Below, in pieces: positions 7,683 to 12,686 of a DNA stretch of 12,686 bases (position 1 is its first letter; each line of letters opens with the position of its first letter). The translations under genes were made by a program, and so were the position numbers. The stretch lies in contig JANRMC010000107.1 of assembly GCA_033761915.1 (NCBI GenBank), positions 1-12,686 on the forward strand, read 5' to 3'. The notes beneath the pieces were generated by a model that had not been told where the DNA came from, ran no database searches, and saw only the letters and a program-made list of their open reading frames with translations. The DNA is from JACMLD01 sp033761915 (GTDB lineage Bacteria; Bacteroidota; Bacteroidia; Chitinophagales; Chitinophagaceae).

Positions 7683-7733
7683 TAGCCCGGGGCATATTTA
7701 ATGTTCACAAATGTGAATTGTGCAGATGGGCTA
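7683..7733. promoter_or_regulatory. Nested inverted repeats between divergent ftsE and acyP
   Basis: TTCACA-AA-TGTGAA (7704-7717) is a 14-bp perfect interrupted palindrome. It is enclosed almost concentrically by TAGCCC (7683-7688) and GGGCTA (7728-7733). The position between divergent starts suits a transcription-factor operator or a leader hairpin of acyP; neither is proved. Confidence 0.4.
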
Positions 7734-7777
7734 TTTACCATCTTATTTTGTTGATACCTTGCAGCAAATTATTTTAA

Positions 7778-8047
7778 ATGGTTACCCGCTCTGTTATTGT
7801 TACCGGTAAAGTACAAGGCGTATTTTTTAGAAAATATACCAGCCAGAAAGCTATTGAACTGGGTATAAGCGGATGGGTAAAAAATAGGCCCGATGGTTCG
7901 GTTGCTATTACTGCTACAGGAGATGAAGCTGCTATCAGAGATTTAATTTTATGGTGCCATAAAGGGCCCGACAAGGCTAAAGTAGAACGGGTAATGGTAA
8001 CTGCTTTGCCATTGCAATATTTTATTGGCTTTACCATTGAGCGGTAA
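7778..8047 (+). CDS. acyP: Acylphosphatase
   Basis: This 89-residue protein matches the full length of bacterial acylphosphatases, small cytoplasmic enzymes that hydrolyse acyl phosphates such as carbamoyl phosphate and 1,3-bisphosphoglycerate. Both family signatures are present: GKVQGVFFR (10-18), containing the phosphate-binding loop and catalytic arginine R18, and GWVKNRPDGSV (32-42), containing the catalytic asparagine N36. These correspond to Arg23 and Asn41 of the classical vertebrate enzyme. It is a single gene, divergent from ftsE and convergent with mrp, so it is probably its own transcription unit. A paired inverted repeat lies upstream. No extra domain is fused. Confidence 0.96.
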   Translation: MVTRSVIVTGKVQGVFFRKYTSQKAIELGISGWVKNRPDGSVAITATGDEAAIRDLILWCHKGPDKAKVERVMVTALPLQYFIGFTIER

Positions 8048-8070
8048 AAATAATTTTGCTGTTCCTTATT

Positions 8071-8125
8071 GTACTGCGGCTAACGTGTGCGACGCAACGA
8101 TGATGACCATAGTACCCATGCTGGT
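8071..8125 (-). repeat. Dispersed intergenic element, copy 4, within an imperfect inverted repeat
   Basis: The minus strand reads ACCAGCA (8125-8119), 20 nt, then the exact core GTTGCGTCGCAC (8098-8087). GTACT (8071-8075) and AGTAC (8111-8115) flank the core as an inverted pair with further partial pairing inside, so the segment could fold as a hairpin. It lies between the convergent acyP and mrp ends, without a T-run, so it is not an obvious terminator. Confidence 0.6.
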
Positions 8126-8132
8126 TGCAATA

Positions 8133-9230
8133 CTAACTTACCAGTTCTGCAACTTTTGCAGATTCTAACTGTGCGTTACGCATGGCAATACTACGGGTGG
8201 CATTGGCTGCAAAATCTGTAAACGCATTTTTTGTGATGGCATCATTAGAAACCATTACCGGAGCTCCGGTATCTCCACCTTCACGTATGCCCTGCACCAA
8301 TGGTATCTGACCCAGAAAAGGAAGATCGTATTGCTCTGCAAGACGCTTACCTCCATCTTTACCAAATATGTAGTATTTGTTATTGGGTAGTTCTGCCGGG
8401 GTAAAGTAACTCATGTTTTCAACCAGCCCGATGATGGGTACTTTCAGTTGTGTTTGACCAAACATGGCAATGCCTTTTTTGGCATCGGCCAGAGCAACTT
8501 CTTGCGGAGTGGTTACTACAATTACGCCGGTTACTGGCACGGTTTGCACCAATGTTAAATGAATATCGCCGGTGCCGGGTGGCATATCAATTACCAGATA
8601 ATCCAAATCGCCCCAATATACATCGGTAACAAATTGTTTAATGGCACTGCTGGCCATGGGGCCCCGCCAAACCACGGCATTTTTTTCATCTACCAGCAAC
8701 CCAATGCTCATTAATTTGATACCATATTTTTCTAAAGGCACAATCATTGGCTTTTCAGCACCCACATCCATCATCATGGGTCGTTCGCCTCTTACACCAA
8801 ACATAATAGGTACGCTGGGTCCGTAAATATCTGCATCCATTAAACCAACTTTAGCACCATTAGCTGCCAATGCCAGAGCCAAGTTGGCCGATACGGTGCT
8901 TTTTCCCACACCACCTTTACCACTTACCACAGCAATAATATTTTTTACGGCCGGTAGCAACTGCTGCCCTTCTGTTCTTAAAGAACTGGTGCTGGAGCTG
9001 AATTTAACGGTAACAACAGCGGCTTCGTTTACATGCTGTTTAATAGCTTTAATACAGTTATTTTTTATAAGATCTTTTAACGGACAAGCCGGTGTGGTTA
9101 ACACTACTGTAAAAGAAATAAAGTTGCCATCAATGGTAATATCTTTTACCATGTTAAGCGTTACAATGTCTTTTCCTAAATCGGGTTCCTGCACATTACC
9201 CAGTGCTTTTAAAACAAGTTCCTGCGTCAT
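8133..9230 (-). CDS. mrp: Mrp/ApbC-type P-loop ATPase, iron-sulfur carrier family
   Basis: This 365-residue protein combines an N-terminal MIP18/DUF59 domain (about 1-85, with the TPACP cysteine C49) and a Mrp/NBP35-type ATPase. The deviant Walker A is SGKGGVGKST (103-112), followed by DADIYGPS (132-139) and DMPPGTGD (215-222). The family delivers iron-sulfur clusters to apo-proteins in the cytosol. In E. coli-type Mrp a CxxC pair follows the ENMS motif; here ENMSYF (271-276) is followed by TPAELPNNKYYIFG with no cysteine. The only cysteines in the protein are C49 and C59, both in the N-terminal domain. As recalled, related Bacteroidota proteins share this TPAELP form, so it is likely a lineage trait. 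It is transcribed alone, divergent from the next gene, with a TAATTTTG box about 42 nt upstream. Confidence 0.93.
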   Translation of the reverse strand: MTQELVLKALGNVQEPDLGKDIVTLNMVKDITIDGNFISFTVVLTTPACPLKDLIKNNCIKAIKQHVNEAAVVTVKFSSSTSSLRTEGQQLLPAVKNIIAVVSGKGGVGKSTVSANLALALAANGAKVGLMDADIYGPSVPIMFGVRGERPMMMDVGAEKPMIVPLEKYGIKLMSIGLLVDEKNAVVWRGPMASSAIKQFVTDVYWGDLDYLVIDMPPGTGDIHLTLVQTVPVTGVIVVTTPQEVALADAKKGIAMFGQTQLKVPIIGLVENMSYFTPAELPNNKYYIFGKDGGKRLAEQYDLPFLGQIPLVQGIREGGDTGAPVMVSNDAITKNAFTDFAANATRSIAMRNAQLESAKVAELVS

Positions 9231-9271
9231 AATATCTTTCTAAAAACTATTGTTAAAAAGTAAATCTGCCG

Positions 9272-9279
9272 CAAAATTA
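9272..9279 (-). promoter_or_regulatory. Putative -7 box for mrp
   Basis: The minus strand reads TAATTTTG, an exact TAnnTTTG match, about 42 nt upstream of the mrp ATG. No good -33 box was found at normal spacing. Confidence 0.45.
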
Positions 9280-9300
9280 ACCATTGAACGTGGTATTTTG

Positions 9301-9334
9301 TTGTTCAATCTATATACTGAAGTAATTATCTTTG
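9301..9334 (+). promoter_or_regulatory. Promoter of the CarboxypepD_reg-like gene, near-leaderless
   Basis: TTG (9301-9303) and TATCTTTG (9327-9334) match the Bacteroidota -33 and -7 elements with a 23-nt spacer. The -7 box ends only 5 nt before the ATG at 9340, so transcription would start at or next to the start codon. This also shows that a longer in-frame start at 9250 is not used. Confidence 0.6.
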
Positions 9335-9339
9335 TCCGA

Positions 9340-9978
9340 ATGAAGAAATTTTTACTACTTGTTCTGATTACAACGGTTGCCTGCTTTAAAAGTCAGGCTC
9401 AATTTGAGCAATTGAAAGACTCTGTCGTTCAATTATATGGTGTGGTAATGACGGCAGATAGCTTGCGCGGCATACCTGCAGTAAGTGTGGTAATTAAAGG
9501 GCAGAGCCGCGGTACCATTACCAACGATCAGGGCGTTTTTTCAATTGTTGTTTTAAAAGGAGACCGGGTAGAATTTACCAGCGTGGGCTACAAAGCCAAG
9601 TTGATTGAAATACCCAAAAATTTAGAAGGCAACCAATACAGTGTTATACAATTAATGGTAACAGATACGGTATATTTACCGGCCACCATTATTAAACCAC
9701 GACCTACCAGAGAACAGTTTGAAAGAGATTTTGTAAATACAAAAGTGGCAGATGATGCCATTGAAATAGCCCGCAAAAATAATGATGAAGCCAAACGCCG
9801 GGCATTAATTGCTTCACTACCTGCTGATGGCCGCGAAGCGGCTAACTTTGCCCTGCGCAAAAATTCGCAGCGTTATTATTATGCGGGTCAGGCACCGCCA
9901 ATAGGCCTCTTAAACCCCGTTGCATGGGCCGACTTTATACAAGCATGGAAACGCGGCGATTTTAAAAATAAAAATTAG
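9340..9978 (+). CDS. Exported protein with CarboxypepD_reg-like domain
   Basis: This 212-residue protein has a clear Sec signal peptide: MKK, a hydrophobic core FLLLVLITTVACF, and a likely cleavage site after SQA (residue 20). Residues about 32-110 form a carboxypeptidase-regulatory-like beta-sandwich, recognisable by LYGVV, LRGIPAVSVVIKG, GTITNDQGVFSI and VEFTSVGYK. In Bacteroidota this domain is common at the N-terminus of TonB-dependent receptors and in stand-alone periplasmic or outer-membrane proteins. The remaining half is charged and helical (REQFERDFVNTKVADD, ARKNNDEAKRRALIASL) and ends YYYAGQAPPIGLLNP followed by a basic tail; this half is not recognised further. No TonB-plug or barrel is present, so it is not a receptor. 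ATG 9340 is chosen over upstream in-frame starts because it begins the signal peptide and lies directly behind the promoter. The specific role is unknown. Confidence 0.85.
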   Translation: MKKFLLLVLITTVACFKSQAQFEQLKDSVVQLYGVVMTADSLRGIPAVSVVIKGQSRGTITNDQGVFSIVVLKGDRVEFTSVGYKAKLIEIPKNLEGNQYSVIQLMVTDTVYLPATIIKPRPTREQFERDFVNTKVADDAIEIARKNNDEAKRRALIASLPADGREAANFALRKNSQRYYYAGQAPPIGLLNPVAWADFIQAWKRGDFKNKN

Positions 9979-9983
9979 CCGGT

Positions 9984-10022
9984 ACCAGCATCAACACTTT
10001 GCCCAACATCGTTGTGTCACTC
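9984..10022 (+). repeat. Dispersed intergenic element, degenerate copy 5
   Basis: ACCAGCA (9984-9990), a 20-nt spacer, then GTTGTGTCACTC (10011-10022). The core differs from GTTGCGTCGCAC at C5, G9, A11 and C12, but arm, spacing and the CATC directly before the core match copy 4. It starts 5 nt after the preceding gene's stop codon. Confidence 0.4.
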
Positions 10023-10239
10023 ACTTCTGCTGCAGAATGCGGGGCAGCTATGTATAAACTTTAAGTAAATCCCAAAAATTACACTGTCATTTACTTGTTG
10101 ACTGTTTTGCCCCATTTTATTTAACACAATCCAACCAATTATAACGAGAGGTTTTAGTCAGACAAAAAAATCTACAAAACTGGTAGAGATAATAAATATT
10201 TATACACAAATCGTTTTTTTCTGTTGATAAAAAAGGTGA

Positions 10240-10261
10240 AAATACCCCTGTTAGGGTATTT
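10240..10261. promoter_or_regulatory. Inverted repeat overlapping a -33 box, candidate operator
   Basis: AAATACCC and GGGTATTT (10240-10247 and 10254-10261) form a perfect 8-bp inverted repeat with a 6-nt spacer. Its right arm covers the first three bases of the TTTG -33 box (10259-10262), so a bound dimer would block or recruit RNA polymerase. The regulator is unknown. Confidence 0.5.
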
Positions 10262-10289
10262 GCTACATATACTAAATATTATAATTTTA
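10259..10289 (+). promoter_or_regulatory. Putative promoter of the secreted esterase gene
   Basis: TTTG (10259-10262), a 19-nt spacer, then TAATTTTA (10282-10289), matching TAnnTTTG except for the last base. The spacing is ideal for the Bacteroidota primary sigma factor. The start codon follows about 94 nt downstream of the box. Confidence 0.5.
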
Positions 10290-10382
10290 CACCATAGAAT
10301 TGCAACCTGCCCCTTCTGTAAAACTAATTTTCGGCTCCACTTAGTACACCCCGTTTTCATTAACCTTAAACTTTTCCCTCCA

Positions 10383-12686
10383 ATGAAAAGAGTAATATCT
10401 ATTGCCATTGCAATAGCACTAAGTGTATTAAGTATTCAGGCGCAGCCAAACATTTTCGATCCGAATGATGTAGTCTACACCTACAACTCTGGCTCACCAG
10501 CTGGTTCTGTTACCAATCCAAACGCTCCTGCATCCGGGCAAATAGCCAAATGGGTAAGAACCGTTCGTATGAGTTGGAACACGGATAAGTTCAAATGTTA
10601 TATTATCGGTAATCTTCCATTCAGAGTTCGTTTTCCAAAAAATTACCAGCACAATGTTAATGATGGAAAAAAATATCCGGTTATTATTTTCTGGCATGGT
10701 GGCGGAGAAGCCAATACTAATATACGCGACAATGAGCACCAATTAATACACGGTGCACAACAGTTTGCCGGCAAAATTGATAATAATGAGTTTGATGGTT
10801 TCCTGCTCTTTCCTCAAAGCCCAAGAGTAGGTTGGGATACCTATTTACAGTTTATACCAATGAACAATGTAATGGACTCATTGGCCAAATACTGCAAACT
10901 GGATCCAGATAAAGTAATTTCTATGGGTTTATCAATCGGAGGTTTTGCAGCAGCAGATTACACCAAACAATTTCCACAACGGGTTGCAAAGTCTATACCC
11001 AGTGCCCCTTCTTTTATAGATTTTTTAATCAGCGGCATCCCCGGTAACATACATGTGCCCATGTGGGTGGGTTATGGCGGTGTGGATGGTAATCCAACGC
11101 CCGGTGCAGTTGAATCTTATATTAATGCTTATAAAAACCAGGGAGGTAGTATTATAGGTAGTTTATTTCCCACGCTTGGGCATTTTATGTGGTACGATCA
11201 GTGGGCAGAACCCCGCCTTGTACCCGAATGGAATTCATCGCATAAGGCAAACCCACTTGTATTCTTCAATAAAAAATATTTCTGCCCAGACTCGCCAGTG
11301 AATGCAAAGCTGGGATTAACCGCAGGCTTTGCAGAATACGAATGGCAAAAAGATAATAATACAATACCCGGCGCAACCACCAATGAAATAACGGTAACCA
11401 GCTTTGGTACTTACCGTGCCAGATTTAAACGTACCAGCACATCGGCATGGTCCGACTGGTCTCAAAACCCTGCTGTAATTTCACCAATCTGCCCACCTGT
11501 TGCAGGTACAGGTACCGGTCTTAAAGGCGATTATTATAATAATACCACATTAACTGCTCCAATAGTACTTACACGTACAGATGGACCTGTAAACTTTGCA
11601 TGGGGTAACAGCTCTCCGGCAAGTGGCACTGTTAACAGCGATAATTTCTCTGTACGGTGGACCGGACAAGTACAACCCCAATTTTCTGAAACCTACCGCT
11701 TCTATACCAACAGTGATGACGGTGTTAGATTGTGGGTAAATGGTCAACAGTTAGTAAATAACTGGACAGACCACGGAGCTACAGAAAACAGCGGTACGAT
11801 TGCACTTACTGCCAATGTAAAATATAATATCACCGTTGAATATTATGACAGAACAGGTGGTGCCACCCTGCAATTGTTTTGGAGCAGCCCTTCTGTAGTA
11901 AAAGAAATCATTCCAAAACTTCAACTGTATCCAACTACAGGCACCAGCGTACCACCAGGTTGTGCTACCAACACCAGTCCAACCACAGGCAGCACAATTG
12001 GTACTTCAACCACGGCTGCGCTCGTTTGGAATGCTGCTGCCACCGCTACCGCCTATGATCTTTATCTGTGGACCGGTGCTACCGCACCCACTACACCTAC
12101 CGTTGCTAATATTACCACCACTTCTTACAATGCTACCGGTCTTGTGGCAAACACCCTCTACCGTTGGTATGTGGTACCTAAAAATGCCAACGGCAGTGCT
12201 ACGGGCTGCAGTGCTAATCAAGCCACTTTTACCACCGCGCCTTTACCACCAGCCTGTGCCACTAACAGCAGCCCGGTTAATAATACAACGGTAGCTAATC
12301 CAACATCAGCTTCGCTTGTTTGGAATGCTGCTGCTACCGCTACCACTTATGATCTTTATCTGTGGACTGGTGCCACTGCACCCACTACACCTACCGTTGC
12401 TAATATTACCACCACTTCTTACAATGCTACCGGTTTAAATGCAGCTACTGTTTACAACTGGTATGTGGTGCCTAAGAATACCGGCGGCAGTGCCACGGGT
12501 TGTGCCACCAATGCCACCAGCTTTACAACAGCGGTACCACCTGTGCCCAATTGTACCAACAATACCAGTCCGGCTAATGCGGCTACTATTGCTACTTACA
12601 ATACGGCTGCTTTAACCTGGGCAGCTGCGGCTACAGCTACTTCTTATGATGTTTATGTTTGGACCGGTGCCACGGCACCCGCAACA
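10383..12686 (+). CDS. Large secreted esterase with Ig-like, PA14 and fibronectin-type repeats, 3' end outside window
   Basis: The frame is open for 768 codons from ATG 10383 to the window edge without a stop. A signal peptide occupies about residues 1-21 (MKRVISIAIAIALSVLSIQA). An alpha/beta-hydrolase of the esterase/PHB-depolymerase-like type follows: FWHGGGE (103-109), nucleophile elbow GLSIGG with S184, probable acid D235 in YGGVDGNP, and H267 in LGHFMWYDQW. Residues about 299-372 look Ig-like (CPDSPV...AEYEWQKDNNTIPGAT). A PA14 domain spans about 379-503 (LKGDYYN, FYTNSDDGVRLWVNG, VEYYDRTGG, LQLFWSS). Cysteine-bearing modules of about 98 residues start at C527, C625 and C724; the third is cut by the window edge. 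The layout suggests a cell-surface or secreted carbohydrate-active esterase with binding modules, probably exported further by type IX secretion, but the C-terminal sorting domain would lie outside the window. The true substrate is unknown. Confidence 0.88.
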   Translation, partial: MKRVISIAIAIALSVLSIQAQPNIFDPNDVVYTYNSGSPAGSVTNPNAPASGQIAKWVRTVRMSWNTDKFKCYIIGNLPFRVRFPKNYQHNVNDGKKYPVIIFWHGGGEANTNIRDNEHQLIHGAQQFAGKIDNNEFDGFLLFPQSPRVGWDTYLQFIPMNNVMDSLAKYCKLDPDKVISMGLSIGGFAAADYTKQFPQRVAKSIPSAPSFIDFLISGIPGNIHVPMWVGYGGVDGNPTPGAVESYINAYKNQGGSIIGSLFPTLGHFMWYDQWAEPRLVPEWNSSHKANPLVFFNKKYFCPDSPVNAKLGLTAGFAEYEWQKDNNTIPGATTNEITVTSFGTYRARFKRTSTSAWSDWSQNPAVISPICPPVAGTGTGLKGDYYNNTTLTAPIVLTRTDGPVNFAWGNSSPASGTVNSDNFSVRWTGQVQPQFSETYRFYTNSDDGVRLWVNGQQLVNNWTDHGATENSGTIALTANVKYNITVEYYDRTGGATLQLFWSSPSVVKEIIPKLQLYPTTGTSVPPGCATNTSPTTGSTIGTSTTAALVWNAAATATAYDLYLWTGATAPTTPTVANITTTSYNATGLVANTLYRWYVVPKNANGSATGCSANQATFTTAPLPPACATNSSPVNNTTVANPTSASLVWNAAATATTYDLYLWTGATAPTTPTVANITTTSYNATGLNAATVYNWYVVPKNTGGSATGCATNATSFTTAVPPVPNCTNNTSPANAATIATYNTAALTWAAAATATSYDVYVWTGATAPAT
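11961..12686 (+). repeat. Fibronectin-type module repeats within the secreted esterase gene
   Basis: Three in-frame modules start at the TGT codons at 11961, 12255 and 12552, spaced 294 and 297 nt apart (98 and 99 codons). Each begins C-(A/T)-(T/N)-N-(T/N/S)-(T/S)-SP and contains (V/T)W.AAATAT.YD(L/V)Y(L/V)WTGATAP. The first two also share a second cysteine 82 residues after the first. Positions 12024-12140 and 12318-12434 are about 95% identical (six mismatches by eye, with the last 57 bases identical). The third copy is more diverged and is truncated by the window. Confidence 0.9.

Larger units (their letters stand above)
9979..10382. other. 404-nt non-coding gap upstream of the secreted esterase gene
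   Basis: No convincing gene is present. The gap holds degenerate repeat copy 5, an 8-bp inverted repeat AAGTAAAT / ATTTACTT (10063-10070 and 10089-10096), a very AT-rich stretch (about 10160-10240), the inverted repeat at 10240-10261, and a promoter at 10259-10289. The predicted untranslated leader of the next gene is about 85-90 nt. Confidence 0.7.

Noticed and set aside
8071..8115. Copy 4 hairpin as a bidirectional terminator for acyP and mrp
   Set aside because: The stem is imperfect and no T-run follows on either strand; only the repeat-element call is supported.
656..8125. The repeated GTTGCGTCGCAC core as a CRISPR or tandem array
   Set aside because: The copies are kilobases apart, in both orientations, with no regular spacers and no cas genes.
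9250..9339. Longer in-frame start for the CarboxypepD_reg-like protein
   Set aside because: The extra 30 residues would bury the signal peptide, and the promoter -7 box at 9327-9334 lies inside the extension.
10063..10096. AAGTAAAT / ATTTACTT inverted repeat as a terminator of the CarboxypepD_reg-like gene
   Set aside because: The stem is short and AT-rich with an 18-nt loop and no T-run after it.
10172..10742. Minus-strand frames upstream of and within the start of the secreted esterase gene
   Set aside because: They oppose the promoter, signal peptide and hydrolase domain of the plus-strand gene and show no recognisable protein features.
11962..12294. Proline-rich 110-codon plus-strand frame and the opposing minus-strand frame
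   Set aside because: Both are frame shadows of the repetitive, threonine/alanine-rich fibronectin-type modules.

Overview
The window looks like a chromosomal segment from a member of the Bacteroidota, most likely a Chitinophagaceae-type organism. The evidence is moderate GC content, TAnnTTTG-type -7 promoter boxes without Shine-Dalgarno sequences, a CarboxypepD_reg-like exported protein, an FtsE with typical Bacteroidota sequence, and a very large secreted esterase/PA14/fibronectin-repeat protein of the kind this phylum exports. The family assignment is inference. No RNA genes, insertion sequences, CRISPR arrays or phage genes were seen.

Layout. Positions 1-3470 (minus strand) hold translation and RNA-turnover housekeeping genes: rpsO (ribosomal protein S15), pnp (polynucleotide phosphorylase) with a clear intrinsic terminator, and the first 209 codons of prmA (ribosomal protein L11 methyltransferase), which runs off the left edge. 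Positions 3596-6969 (plus strand) hold a small glycan-type cluster: a GFO/IDH/MocA sugar-nucleotide dehydrogenase followed by two GT4-like glycosyltransferases. The two transferases are separated only by a single TAA and share a reading frame. Positions 6950-9230 hold ftsE (minus), acylphosphatase (plus) and an Mrp/ApbC P-loop ATPase (minus). Positions 9340-12686 (plus) hold a CarboxypepD_reg-like exported protein and the long secreted esterase, which is open at the right edge.

How the genes relate. rpsO-pnp is the classical conserved pair, with an intergenic hairpin where other bacteria process this mRNA. The dehydrogenase and glycosyltransferases probably act together in making or decorating a surface polysaccharide. 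The other genes look like independently transcribed units.

The most unusual signal is non-coding. A dispersed intergenic element, ACCAGCA-N(13-21)-GTTGCGTCGCAC, occurs in five of the intergenic gaps (one copy degenerate), in both orientations and never inside a gene body. A second point of interest is an inverted repeat that overlaps the presumed -33 box of the large secreted protein gene. No previously undescribed multi-gene system can be claimed; most of the window is ordinary genome.
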